From Sporosarcina sp. NCCP-2716 (GTDB lineage Bacteria; Bacillota; Bacilli; Bacillales_A; Planococcaceae), in NCBI RefSeq assembly GCF_023707985.1, contig NZ_BRCF01000003.1:186001-250000 (forward strand): 64,000 nucleotides of DNA, read 5' to 3'. Positions 18,923 through 27,638 of this stretch are shown here, piece after piece (position 1 is the stretch's first letter; every line of letters starts with the position of its first letter). A program made the position numbers and the translations under genes. The notes under the pieces were generated by a model that saw only the letters and a program-made list of their open reading frames with translations, was not told the origin of the DNA and did no database searches.

Positions 18923-19858
18923 TTACGTGAGATCGATGGCAGTCCCTATGCCGGCAGCCAGCGCTTTGTCATATAAATGCTTGGCGACGACGACGTCCGC
19001 GATGGCCAGGCCGACCGACTTGAAGACGGTGATTTCCTCTTCCGACTCACGCCCTGACAGCCGTCCGCTGATGATTAACCCCAGTTCGCCGTGCAGGTCA
19101 TCTGGCGAAAAATGGCCGTCGCGTATCGGAATGCAGAGATCCCCTGCCTCCGCAAGCGCCGCTTCGGCACATTCGACAACGACTTTCGAAGCTGAGCGGA
19201 TGGCGGAAGACGGGAGCTCCTGCATGTCCGGCCTGAACGAACCGACCGCATTCACGTGCGTCCCGTGCTTCAGAAGAGCGGTGAACACCGGTTCCAGGGA
19301 AGACGTCGCCGTCACAAGGATGTCCGACGCCTTGACGACCGTGCCGGGATTCGTACAGATGACGACGCGCTTGCCGGTTTCCGCTGCGATCTTCTCCGCG
19401 AAACGGGCAGCTTTTCCAGCGGTCCGGTTGAACAAATAGACGGTTTCGATGTCACGGACGGCGAACACCGCGGCGCACAGTCCGTCCGCCTGCTCACCCG
19501 TCCCGATGATGCCAAGTGTCTTCGCGTCACGTCTGGCCAGGTGATCCGTCGCAACACCCGACAGCGCACCGGTCCTCAGTTTTGTCAAATAGGAACCTTC
19601 CAGCAAAGCGAGCGGTTCCCCGGTCTCCATATCGGCCAGACAGACGACACCCTGGATGACTTTCTTTCCGCGGCCTGCATTCGACGGCACAACGGTGACG
19701 TATTTCAGTCCCATCGCACCGAGGAGTGGCGCGGCAGACGGCATGACGATGCTTGAATTCCCTTCACCGAACGGCAGCACGGTCCGGATAGGCGTGTCCG
19801 TCTGACGCGCGGAATATTGCTCCAGCGCTTCCTCGATGCAGATGAGGATCTCTTTCAT
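18923..19858 (-). CDS. Ornithine cyclodeaminase/mu-crystallin family protein
   Basis: 311 residues. The substrate-binding segment EGSYLTKLRTGALSGVATDHLARRDAKTLGIIGTGEQADG holds the conserved Lys-Leu-Arg-Thr-Gly motif and then the NAD(P)-binding GTG motif; HVNAVGSFRPDMQELP follows. Members are ornithine cyclodeaminases, alanine dehydrogenases or ketimine reductases acting on piperideine/pyrroline-2-carboxylate. I cannot separate these by sequence alone. It sits between the FAD oxidase and aminotransferase genes in the long amino-acid cluster. Confidence 0.88.
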   Translation of the reverse strand: MKEILICIEEALEQYSARQTDTPIRTVLPFGEGNSSIVMPSAAPLLGAMGLKYVTVVPSNAGRGKKVIQGVVCLADMETGEPLALLEGSYLTKLRTGALSGVATDHLARRDAKTLGIIGTGEQADGLCAAVFAVRDIETVYLFNRTAGKAARFAEKIAAETGKRVVICTNPGTVVKASDILVTATSSLEPVFTALLKHGTHVNAVGSFRPDMQELPSSAIRSASKVVVECAEAALAEAGDLCIPIRDGHFSPDDLHGELGLIISGRLSGRESEEEITVFKSVGLAIADVVVAKHLYDKALAAGIGTAIDLT

Positions 19859-19993
19859 GTCGACGAGTTCTTCCTGATCAGCAGCGGATAGGAAAATGAT
19901 TGGCGGTACCTCCTCTGATTGTCTTTTGGGTGATGAAAGACCATGTCAGCCCAGCCTGACGCATGATCAACGTGCTGTCCGCCCGATTTCATC

Positions 19994-21160
19994 TCAAAAC
20001 CGGATCGTGTCGCGAATACGCTGCACAGCTTCCAGCAGCCGCTCTGTCGGCACAGAGACCGAAATGCGGAAATACCCTTCACCGGCGGGGCCGAACGCAC
20101 TTCCCGGCGTCACAATGACGCCTGCCTTGCTGAGCACTTCCTCGGTGAATGCAGCGGACGTGAACGGCTCCGGCACGCGTGCCCAGATGAAGAAGCTGCC
20201 GCGCGGCGGTTCCGTCCGGATGCCGACAGATGCGAGCCCGTCCGCCACTGCCTTCAGCCGTTCACCGTAGATCCGGTTATTTGCCGAGACACAGTGCTGA
20301 TCCGCTTCCAGCGCATAAGCCGCCGCTTTTTGGACCGGTGTGAATTGACCGGTATCCGTATTACTCTTCAGGACGGCGAGCGCCTTCAGCATGTCGCGGT
20401 TGCCGACTGCGTAGCCGATCCGCATCCCCGTCATGCTGTACGTTTTCGAGAACGAACCGAATTCGACGGCAATGGACTTGGCCCCTTCCGCCTGCAGGAT
20501 GCTCGGTGCTGAATAGCCGTCGAACGTAACCCGGTTATAAGCGGAGTCATGGGCGACGGGAATACCGTGCAGTTTCGCGAATGCCACCGCCCGCTCAAAG
20601 AATGCAGGATCGACGGTAGCGGCTGTTGGATTGCCCGGATAATTTAAGAACATGAGCTTCGCCCGGCGAAGCACCTTTTCCGGAATCGCTCCGAAATCCG
20701 GTTCAAAATTATTCTCCTCGCGCAGCGGCATGCCCGCATATTCACCGTTCGCTAGAAGGACCGCCATCCGGTATACCGGGTAGCTCGGGTCCGGGATGAG
20801 TACTGTATCCCCGGGGTCAATGAGCGCAGGGACGAGATGGGCGATCCCCTCTTTTGAGCCGATTAGTGCGAGCACCTCGGTCTCAGGATCCAGTTCGACC
20901 CCGTACTGCTGACCGTAGAATCGTGCGACCGCTTCCCGGAACTCTGCACACCCGGCGAATTCGGGATAATTGAAATTTTTCGGATCAGCCAGCTCCTCTG
21001 TCAGTCTGCGGACGATATGCTCAGGTGTAGGCAAATCGGGGTCCCCAATGCCGAGGTCGATAACGTCGATACCCGCTGCAACCATTGCCGCCTTCTTTTT
21101 CTGGATTTGTGCAAACAAATACGGAGGGATTTGTCCCACCCGTTCAGACGCGACTTTCAA
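19994..21160 (-). CDS. Pyridoxal-phosphate aminotransferase, LL-diaminopimelate aminotransferase-like
   Basis: 388 residues from a TTG at 21160. Family members begin at the same motif, here LKVASERVGQIPPYLFAQIQ, and AGGCAGGTGG precedes the TTG. A longer frame reaching 21349 would run through the terminator of the upstream gene, so it is rejected. Class I fold motifs: IDLGIGDPDLPTPEHIV, NYPEFAGCAEFREAVARFY, LNYPGNPTAATVDPAFFE, and the PLP lysine in FGSFSKTYSMTGMRIGY. It is the first gene of the sixteen-gene run. The catabolic surroundings argue for a degradative role rather than lysine biosynthesis. Confidence 0.87.
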   Translation of the reverse strand: MKVASERVGQIPPYLFAQIQKKKAAMVAAGIDVIDLGIGDPDLPTPEHIVRRLTEELADPKNFNYPEFAGCAEFREAVARFYGQQYGVELDPETEVLALIGSKEGIAHLVPALIDPGDTVLIPDPSYPVYRMAVLLANGEYAGMPLREENNFEPDFGAIPEKVLRRAKLMFLNYPGNPTAATVDPAFFERAVAFAKLHGIPVAHDSAYNRVTFDGYSAPSILQAEGAKSIAVEFGSFSKTYSMTGMRIGYAVGNRDMLKALAVLKSNTDTGQFTPVQKAAAYALEADQHCVSANNRIYGERLKAVADGLASVGIRTEPPRGSFFIWARVPEPFTSAAFTEEVLSKAGVIVTPGSAFGPAGEGYFRISVSVPTERLLEAVQRIRDTIRF

Positions 21161-21282
21161 GCGACCACCTGCCTTCTTGAATTTCTTGTCCCTGGCCAGT
21201 TCACTAGCCATTCTATGTGCGGCTCGTCCTGAAAAGTAGTCATTTTGAAAACTTCGGGCAGATGACAGTCCGTCTCCAGAAA

Positions 21283-21326
21283 ACACAAAAAACCCCTTTG
21301 TCCCGCGTAGCCGAGACAAAGGGGTT
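21283..21326 (-). terminator. Terminator of the DUF1284 gene
   Basis: A perfect 12-bp stem, AACCCCTTTGTC (21291-21302) with GACAAAGGGGTT (21315-21326). On the minus strand it is followed by TTTTTT. It marks the boundary upstream of the amino-acid cluster, so the cluster's promoter should lie between 21161 and 21290. Confidence 0.9.
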
Positions 21327-21383
21327 GACGCTTCTGACAGATTGGGCAAACCATGCTGCGTCCGCCTGCACCTGTCTTCCTAT

Positions 21384-21833
21384 TCATTTCAATAAGCGTG
21401 CATTCACAGAGGGGTCCGCACCTAGCGGTAAAAGACCTTTCGCTTCGATGGTTCTTTGGACACCTTCTTCACAAACTCCATATTCCCGCCACGAGCACGT
21501 TTCACAAATGACCGCAATATCGTCCGGCTTGACCTGCAGCCTTATGCGCCGCTCGACTTCACGCCAGGGCAAGACGTCACTATATGTCAGGCCGAGCCGT
21601 TTCAAGATTTCTTTATCCCTCACATAGATCCCAGTCTCTTCACAATGATATGGCTGGTCATCGGGAAATTTGGCACAGAGATGATCCGGTCCTTTGACAA
21701 CTTGGATGAGGGTATCCGGCTTATTCCGCAATGCTTCATGGACAGCTGTCATCGTAGCCGCGTACTCTTCCGAATACCCGACGCCTCGGTAGCCGAGCAG
21801 GCAAAAGAGATGATGCCCCCGCAATTTGATCAT
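21384..21833 (-). CDS. DUF1284 domain-containing protein
   Basis: 149 residues from the ATG at 21833 (AGGCGGA upstream). It opens with IKLRGHHLFCLLGYRGVGYSEEY and has cysteines at CAKFPDDQPYHCEE, CETCSWREYGVCEEG, a pattern of paired Cys and His that could bind metal or an iron-sulfur cluster. This matches the DUF1284 family, whose function is unknown to me. It is flanked on both sides by terminators and so is monocistronic. Confidence 0.82.
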   Translation of the reverse strand: MIKLRGHHLFCLLGYRGVGYSEEYAATMTAVHEALRNKPDTLIQVVKGPDHLCAKFPDDQPYHCEETGIYVRDKEILKRLGLTYSDVLPWREVERRIRLQVKPDDIAVICETCSWREYGVCEEGVQRTIEAKGLLPLGADPSVNARLLK

Positions 21834-21930
21834 GTGGATTCCGCCTTTTCTTTTATTAGACACAGTCAGCAAGATACCGTTTCGTATTGTACCAAAGTTT
21901 TCTGAAGTATTCATCTGTTTGTATTCCATA

Positions 21931-21972
21931 GAAAAAAGAGAGGCAAGCACTTGGGCTCCCTCTCTCTTTTGT
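21931..21972 (-). terminator. Terminator of the peptide transporter gene
   Basis: AAAAGAGAG on the left pairs with CTCTCTTTT on the right around a CAAGCACTTGGG loop region. Read on the minus strand it ends in a T run. It lies about 30 bases beyond the transporter stop codon. Confidence 0.75.
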
Positions 21973-21999
21973 TACCGTTGCTCTTGAAGTGCAACCGGT

Positions 22000-23490
22000 T
22001 TATTTAATCCCTTTCATGGAACGCTGGATAATCGGTGAAATGATGAACAGCACGACGCCGAGAGCGATGGCAGCACCGCCGATTGACCCAAAGTAAATGA
22101 CTTCCGTGTCAGCGGAATACAATTTGACTAACTGTGCATTTAGCGCTTGAGCTGCTGCGTTGGACAAAAACCACAAACTCATCGTCTGTGCCGAAAATGC
22201 AGCAGGTGCGAGTTTCGTCGTAGCGGACAACCCGACCGGTGACAGGCACAATTCGCCGACAGCCACGAAGAAGATGCTGAGTACGAGCCATAGCGGATTG
22301 ACCAGTGCGTCCGCGTCTCCAAAGATGCCCGGCAGCAGGATGACAATGAACGATGCTCCTGCAAACAGCAGGCCGAACGAAAACTTCTGTGGAATATTCG
22401 GCTGGCGATCGCCGAGTTTCACCCACAGCATCGCAAACAGCGGAGCCAGAATGATGACGAACATCGGCCAGAACGACTGGAACCATGCAGGCGACAGTTC
22501 AATCCCCATGAAATTCAGATCTGTCCGAGTGTCCGCATACAAAGCCAAAATCGTAGACCCTTGTTCCGCAATGACCCAGAACAGGACAGAAGCGACGAAC
22601 AGCGGGATGTACGCAAGCAGCCTGGACTGCTCCACCATATTCGTTTTTGGACTGCGATACATCACGATGAAGTATATCGTCGGAATCAGGAATGCCAGAA
22701 TCCCGATAAGATTGACGAACGAATCGAATGTCAACCAGCCGAGTGGGATGCCGATCGCCACAAGAGCAGCAATCACAATAGCTGACAAAGTAAAGATAAC
22801 AGTGACACGTTTCTTTTCTTCTGCTTTCAGCGGGTTGGCAACGAACGTACCAGCCTCGCCCAGATTTTTCTTTTTCGTAGCCATGAAGACGACGAGACCT
22901 AAGAACATCCCGACAGCCGCTACACCGAATCCGAGGTGGAAACTCGACTTCATCAGCTCTCCTGCAATCAGCGGGGAGATGAATGCCCCGAGGTTGATGC
23001 CCATATAGAAGATACTGAACCCGGCATCACGACGGTTATCATTGGCAGGATAAAGTTCGCCGACAACACTAGATGCGTTCGGTTTCAGCAAGCCTGTCCC
23101 GAGAACGATAAGCACCATCGACACGAAGAACATTGCAATATTGCCTGGAATCGCAAGCGCAATATGACCGAACATGATGAGCACGCCGCCGTAAAACACG
23201 GCTTTTGACGTCCCGAGCACACGGTCCGCAAGCCATCCGCCGATAATTCCTGACATATAGACGAGTGATCCGTAGATCGACATGATCGACAGCGCGACGG
23301 TCTTATCAAGCCCCAGCCCGCCTTTTGACACTTCGTAATACATATAGAAAACGAGGATCGCGCGCATGCCATAATAACTGAAGCGCTCCCAGAATTCCGT
23401 GAAGAACAAAGTGAATAATCCTTTCGGGTGACCAAAGAACCCTGTCTGCGGAACCGTCTCCGCAATTTCGCGTTTTGTTGGATTTGTCAT
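22000..23490 (-). CDS. dtpT: Proton-dependent di-/tripeptide transporter (POT family)
   Basis: 496 residues with about 14 membrane segments. The POT signature FTEFWERFSYYGMRAILVFYMY is near residues 30-51, followed by GIIGGWLADRVLGTSKAVFYGG and the second signature FSIFYMGINLGAFISPLIAG. It imports small peptides with protons in the plasma membrane. It has its own terminator. A near-consensus cre site 34 bases upstream of the start suggests CcpA control. The 250-base region upstream is shared with the divergent short-chain fatty acid transporter gene. Confidence 0.93.
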   Translation of the reverse strand: MTNPTKREIAETVPQTGFFGHPKGLFTLFFTEFWERFSYYGMRAILVFYMYYEVSKGGLGLDKTVALSIMSIYGSLVYMSGIIGGWLADRVLGTSKAVFYGGVLIMFGHIALAIPGNIAMFFVSMVLIVLGTGLLKPNASSVVGELYPANDNRRDAGFSIFYMGINLGAFISPLIAGELMKSSFHLGFGVAAVGMFLGLVVFMATKKKNLGEAGTFVANPLKAEEKKRVTVIFTLSAIVIAALVAIGIPLGWLTFDSFVNLIGILAFLIPTIYFIVMYRSPKTNMVEQSRLLAYIPLFVASVLFWVIAEQGSTILALYADTRTDLNFMGIELSPAWFQSFWPMFVIILAPLFAMLWVKLGDRQPNIPQKFSFGLLFAGASFIVILLPGIFGDADALVNPLWLVLSIFFVAVGELCLSPVGLSATTKLAPAAFSAQTMSLWFLSNAAAQALNAQLVKLYSADTEVIYFGSIGGAAIALGVVLFIISPIIQRSMKGIK

Positions 23491-23523
23491 AATGTTTCCC
23501 CCTTACAATACTTGAATTATATA

Positions 23524-23537
23524 TGTAAGCGCTTTAT
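23524..23537. promoter_or_regulatory. Candidate CcpA catabolite-response element (cre)
   Basis: TGTAAGCGCTTTAT differs from the cre consensus TGWAARCGYTWNCW at one place (A for C near the end). It lies in the intergenic region between divergent transporter genes, close to the peptide transporter start, a position compatible with repression of that gene when glucose is available. This is a motif match only. Confidence 0.55.
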
Positions 23538-23740
23538 ATTGCTATAGTAATATTTAGTAATGAATAATGTTTTACAATAGTGATTATTACCAATCATAAG
23601 ATATTTAGTTCTATCTCTCAACAGAGATTATACTTTTGACTTACAGAAGACTTATCTCATTATCTGAAAAACATATTTTCTTCAGAATACTAATATGGTA
23701 GGGTGAGATAGGTTCTAGAATCAACAAGGGGGAATGTATC

Positions 23741-25054
23741 TTGCGCGTTTTAACGAGATGGTCGAACACCATCATGGAGCGGTATTTGCCGGATCCGTAC
23801 ATATTTGTGGCACTCTTAACGCTCGTCGTCTTTGCACTTGGCTTAGGACTCACTGAATCCAGTGCACTCGACATGGCCGTCTACTGGGGCGACGGCTTTT
23901 GGGGCTTATTAGCTTTCACAATGCAGATGGTCATTGTTTTAGTAGCCGGACATGTGCTGGCTAGCAGCCCACTGTTTAAAAAAGGGCTGAGTCAACTCGC
24001 CGGGCTTGCTAAAACACCAGGCTCAGCAATTATTCTGGTAACGGTTATTTCATTGATCGCTTGCTGGATCAACTGGGGTTTCGGATTGGTGATCGGAGCA
24101 TTATTCGCAAAGGAAATTGCAAAGAAAGTGACGACGGTCGATTACCGTCTTCTGATTGCGAGTGCGTATTCAGGGTTCATCGTGTGGCATGGCGGTCTCG
24201 GAGGATCGATTCCGCTGTCAATCGCGACGAAGGATCATCCATATGCTGATATGATGGGTGTCGTACCGACATCTGAAACGATCTTCTCCCTGTACAACCT
24301 TGTGATTGTCGGTGTCATCTTTGTCAGTCTGCCGATTTTAAACAGGTTCATGATGCCGAAAGCAGAGGATACCGTCACTGTAGATCCTGCATTGCTTGAG
24401 GATGAAATTGCAGCAGAGGAAGTTTCCGAGCAGACACCTGCTGCCCGGCTTGAAAACAGCTGGATCCTCTCCATGCTGATCGGATTGCTCGGTGTTGTCT
24501 ATCTCGTCCACCATTTTGGGGTGAACGGTTTCGATTTGAATTTAAATATCGTTAATCTGATCTTCTTCATTCTTGGCATTATTTTCCACGGGACGCCGAA
24601 GCGGTTTCTTGCTGCGGTTGCTAATGCCGTGAAAACTGCAGGTGGCATTATCATTCAATTTCCGTTTTACGCAGGAATTATGGGGATGATGGTGACATCT
24701 GGGCTTGCGGGCGTCATCTCGGAAGGGTTTGTCAATATTTCAACTGCAGCAACCTTTCCCCTTTTCACGTTCTATGCTGCTGGAATCGTAAATTTCTTTA
24801 TTCCTTCCGGAGGCGGTCAGTGGGCTGTTCAGGCACCGATCATGCTCGACGCCGCCCAGTCCCTCGGCGTCAGCTACTCGAAGACCGCCATGGCCATCGC
24901 GTGGGGCGACGCCTGGACGAATATGATCCAGCCGTTCTGGGCACTGCCGGCTCTCGCAATTGCCGGATTACATGCAAAGGATATTATGGGATACTGTGTC
25001 TTTGTTCTAGTGTTGAGCGGAATCGTTGTAAGCCTGGGACTGTATTTCTTATAA
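23741..25054 (+). CDS. Short-chain fatty acid transporter (AtoE family)
   Basis: 437 residues with about ten membrane segments. RWSNTIMERYLPDPYIFVALLTLVVFALGLG, the repeated WNWGFGLVIGALFAKEIA-like helices, AYSGFIVWHGGLGGSIPLSIAT and FIPSGGGQWAVQAPIMLDAAQSLGVS are typical of AtoE/short-chain fatty acid importers. The start is TTG at 23741 with AGGGGG eight bases before. It could feed acetoacetate or butyrate to the CoA transferase and beta-oxidation enzymes encoded around 7-12 kb. The stretch about 24836-24955 is visibly richer in G+C-ending codons than the rest of the gene. Confidence 0.88.
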   Translation: MRVLTRWSNTIMERYLPDPYIFVALLTLVVFALGLGLTESSALDMAVYWGDGFWGLLAFTMQMVIVLVAGHVLASSPLFKKGLSQLAGLAKTPGSAIILVTVISLIACWINWGFGLVIGALFAKEIAKKVTTVDYRLLIASAYSGFIVWHGGLGGSIPLSIATKDHPYADMMGVVPTSETIFSLYNLVIVGVIFVSLPILNRFMMPKAEDTVTVDPALLEDEIAAEEVSEQTPAARLENSWILSMLIGLLGVVYLVHHFGVNGFDLNLNIVNLIFFILGIIFHGTPKRFLAAVANAVKTAGGIIIQFPFYAGIMGMMVTSGLAGVISEGFVNISTAATFPLFTFYAAGIVNFFIPSGGGQWAVQAPIMLDAAQSLGVSYSKTAMAIAWGDAWTNMIQPFWALPALAIAGLHAKDIMGYCVFVLVLSGIVVSLGLYFL

Positions 25055-25092
25055 CAAAAGCCGGCTGTTTCCCACTGCAGCCGGCTTTTGTT
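25054..25092 (+). terminator. Terminator after the fatty acid transporter gene
   Basis: ACAAAAGCCGGCTG pairs with CAGCCGGCTTTTGT around a ten-base loop. It overlaps the last base of the stop codon and ends in a T tract. Confidence 0.9.
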
Positions 25093-25197
25093 ATTTGCTG
25101 ATATAGGTTTTGGGAAGGTTGTTCAAGGAAGGCCATGACATTGTTCTTCTGCCTTCGGGCACTCCACTCTTCACTCTCATGCCGTCTTCAAAATCTG

Positions 25198-26139
25198 TTA
25201 CAGATCAGGGTCATTCATGAAATTCACACTGAAGTGATGGCTGTCCTCATAGACAGCGAACGAGTAGCCCTGCTGTTTGAGGTATTGGATGATCTCCGGC
25301 AATTCATCGAGTGTCTGCTGTTTTTCATGCATCAGGATAACTTCCGTGTCGTTTTTAAGCTGATTGACAATATTGCGTTTGATCTGCGCCGGATTGTCAC
25401 GAAGTTCCCAGTCATGCGAATCGATCGTCCAATCCCACACTTTCAGACCCTCATCTGCAATCTGACTGCGGATCGCCGAATCTTTCAGGCCGGGCGCAGA
25501 GCCGTATGGCGGGCGCACCAGATGCGGTTCGGTACCTGTCAGCTGACGGATCAGCTGCAGCGTCGCCATCATTTCCGGTACGAACTTCTGATCGGTGTAG
25601 AGTTTCCTGTAATTATGCGTCATACTGTGCGCACCGATATAATGGCCTGCTTCAGCTGCCCGGCGGACACTGTCCTGCAGCTGCGGTTTCTGCAGATTGA
25701 CCCCCTGCATGAAAAAAGTCGCTTTCACGTCATATGTATGGAGGACCTCGACGATTTCATCGGTCCAGCGGCTCGGCCCGTCGTCGAACGTCAGGTATAC
25801 CGTTTTTCGGGGCGTCTGACCTGTGGTATCAACCGTGGCCTCATTCGTTCCGTCTTTTTGATTCCCTTCCCGCTCTCCGGTTTCTTCCGGTGCTCCTTCA
25901 TCTCTATCTTCAACTTCTATTGGAGCGTCAGCAGATGACGGCTTTTTTGTGTCTGGCTGTTCTTGAATTGCACTTTCCTGCTGACCGCCTGTCTTTTCAA
26001 CAGCGACCCCTGCTGGGGAGGGCTTGGCGGAATTCACATTCGCAGCGAAGAACGTGCCCGCGATAAGCAGGAGGATGAGGAGGGCCGCATATGGCTTTTT
26101 CAGTTTCCTTCTCCTTTTTTTCTCTGTGGAAAGCTGCAT
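25198..26139 (-). CDS. Membrane-anchored polysaccharide (peptidoglycan) deacetylase
   Basis: 313 residues. A basic N-terminus and one membrane helix (residues about 19-36, AALLILLLIAGTFFAA) are followed by an acidic, low-complexity linker, then a NodB deacetylase domain: YLTFDDGPSRW (Asp pair near residue 118), GHYIGAHSMTHNYRKLY (metal His pair), VRPPYGSAPG and WDWTIDSHDWE. It removes acetyl groups from cell-wall glycan outside the membrane. It follows sigV-rsiV, the position that pgdA occupies in Enterococcus, so it is the likely effector of lysozyme resistance. A hairpin lies between it and rsiV. Confidence 0.9.
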   Translation of the reverse strand: MQLSTEKKRRRKLKKPYAALLILLLIAGTFFAANVNSAKPSPAGVAVEKTGGQQESAIQEQPDTKKPSSADAPIEVEDRDEGAPEETGEREGNQKDGTNEATVDTTGQTPRKTVYLTFDDGPSRWTDEIVEVLHTYDVKATFFMQGVNLQKPQLQDSVRRAAEAGHYIGAHSMTHNYRKLYTDQKFVPEMMATLQLIRQLTGTEPHLVRPPYGSAPGLKDSAIRSQIADEGLKVWDWTIDSHDWELRDNPAQIKRNIVNQLKNDTEVILMHEKQQTLDELPEIIQYLKQQGYSFAVYEDSHHFSVNFMNDPDL

Positions 26140-26173
26140 GATCCACTTTACTTCCTTTCATCTATCAAAATGC

Positions 26174-26208
26174 CCGGCAGTCAGCATCTGTGATTCTCTG
26201 ACTGCCGG
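26174..26208 (-). terminator. Hairpin between rsiV and the deacetylase gene (possible partial terminator)
   Basis: A perfect 11-bp stem, CCGGCAGTCAG (26174-26184) and CTGACTGCCGG (26198-26208). On the minus strand it is followed only by GCATTTT, a weak T tract. It could reduce readthrough to the deacetylase gene or protect the mRNA. Confidence 0.5.
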
Positions 26209-26217
26209 TTGGACCGG

Positions 26218-27090
26218 TCAGCGGATATAGGAGTCGCCAACCAGCTGGTCTTTCAGAATTTCGCTCGGAATTTCGAATGTCACCACTCCCATATATCCGG
26301 GCGCCACTTCGTATTCATCAAATGACAGGACGAGCTTATGATCGGCTGTAATATAGAATTCCTGATCACGGTCAATCTGGCGGAAGTCCGCTGTGTCGTC
26401 TCCATCTATGAAGTAGACCAGACTGTCATCATGTGCCATTTGCCGCATCATTTCAGCTTTCAGATAATCACTGATGACAGCGACGTAGCCGGCATCTTTG
26501 AACAGACTCGGAAGCGTCAGCAGAATACCGTTCTCCTTGTCGATGGTGTCATAATGCATCATCGTTGCTGCTGAAGCGGCCGTAACCTCTTCGTACCGCC
26601 CGATGGACAGCAGCTGATCCGTGTCAGTCAGGACTTCATAGCCGGTGTCGATACCTGCATGGCCTCCCCCCGCTTTCTCCAACAAGCCTGTTTCCTCTTT
26701 GAATTTTTCATAGAGGGCTTTGTTTTCGGCCAAGTACTGCTCATTCAGCGAGTTTTGAAGGTCCGTATTGGTGAGCCCTTGAATTTCAGGTGTCTTCAAA
26801 TCTGCATGGTACGTAGTTTCCTCGAGTGTGAAGCGTTCACCTGTCAGCACTTGAACAATTGACCCAAGAACCGGTATGTTGTCGAATGTGCGGGCAAATC
26901 CAGGACTGACATTGACACTTCCGACAAACAATGCAGCGGCTGCCGCAGCGCTGATTGTCCATCTTTTCAACGGCTGGCGTCTGCCCGGCCGTTTTTTCGC
27001 GCGGCCGACGGATTGTTTCACCCTTTCTTCCAACTCTGCAGGAATTTCTATTTCCTTATATTTATTTTTTAATTCTTCTAGACTTTTCAT
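26218..27090 (-). CDS. rsiV: Anti-sigma-V factor RsiV-like (DUF3298 family)
   Basis: 290 residues: an N-terminal cytoplasmic helix-rich part (1-43), one membrane helix (about 44-62, WTISAAAAAALFVGSV), then an extracytoplasmic region with a DUF4179-like piece and a C-terminal DUF3298 domain (LFKDAGYVAVISDYLKAEM, FYITADHKLVLSFDEYEVAPGYMGVVTFEIPSE). In B. subtilis, RsiV binds lysozyme and is then cleaved, releasing SigV. The start overlaps the sigV stop as ATGA, so the pair is translationally coupled. Confidence 0.87.
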   Translation of the reverse strand: MKSLEELKNKYKEIEIPAELEERVKQSVGRAKKRPGRRQPLKRWTISAAAAAALFVGSVNVSPGFARTFDNIPVLGSIVQVLTGERFTLEETTYHADLKTPEIQGLTNTDLQNSLNEQYLAENKALYEKFKEETGLLEKAGGGHAGIDTGYEVLTDTDQLLSIGRYEEVTAASAATMMHYDTIDKENGILLTLPSLFKDAGYVAVISDYLKAEMMRQMAHDDSLVYFIDGDDTADFRQIDRDQEFYITADHKLVLSFDEYEVAPGYMGVVTFEIPSEILKDQLVGDSYIR

Positions 27091-27584
27091 TGATTGCTCT
27101 CCTCTCCGATTTCCAGACGCAGTTTTTTCAGAACCCGATAGAGCCGGGCTTTGGTCGTGCTTAATTTCTCCTCCAGAACTTGAGCGATTTCGCTTATTTT
27201 CATATCTTCGAAATACCGCAGAATAATGAGGATCCGTTCTTCGGCAGGCAGCTGTTCGACCGCTGCCGCTAAGTCGAGGTCCCTGCCATGCTGCACCGTT
27301 TCCGGCAAATGATGCTGGATGACCTCCTCCCCCGCTGCAATCATTCGTCCGTTCTTGCGCAGAAAGTCGATCGACGTATTGATGAGGATCCGGTAGTACC
27401 AGGTTTTCAAGTAACGGTCATCCTGCAGCCGTCCTGCAGATTGCAGCGCTTTTACGATCGCCTCCTGTAATACATCCAGCGCGTCTTCTTTGTTTTTCAC
27501 GTAACTGTAGGCGAGCCGGTAATGGGCTTCCCTATTTTCGATAATATAAGTTTCCACTTGCTGATATACGGTTTGTTTGGTCAT
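27087..27584 (-). CDS. sigV: ECF RNA polymerase sigma factor, SigV-like
   Basis: 165 residues. Region 2 contains HYRLAYSYVKNKEDALDVLQEAIVKAL and TWYYRILINTSIDFLRKN, and region 4 contains LPAEERILIILRYFEDMKISEIAQVLEEKLSTTKARLYRVLKKL. Length and the downstream DUF3298 anti-sigma gene point to SigV. GGTGGAAC precedes the ATG. An ECF-type promoter 55 bases upstream suggests self-activation. The gene order sigV, rsiV, deacetylase mirrors lysozyme-response operons of Bacillus and Enterococcus. Confidence 0.88.
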   Translation of the reverse strand: MTKQTVYQQVETYIIENREAHYRLAYSYVKNKEDALDVLQEAIVKALQSAGRLQDDRYLKTWYYRILINTSIDFLRKNGRMIAAGEEVIQHHLPETVQHGRDLDLAAAVEQLPAEERILIILRYFEDMKISEIAQVLEEKLSTTKARLYRVLKKLRLEIGEESNQ

Positions 27585-27638
27585 GACAACTGTTCCACCT
27601 TCTATAGTTTAAGCAGTTCGCGAATCTGTCTTACTTAT

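Noticed and set aside
21161-21349. A 63-residue N-terminal extension of the aminotransferase
   Set aside because: It runs through the DUF1284 terminator, and family members begin at the KVASERV motif.
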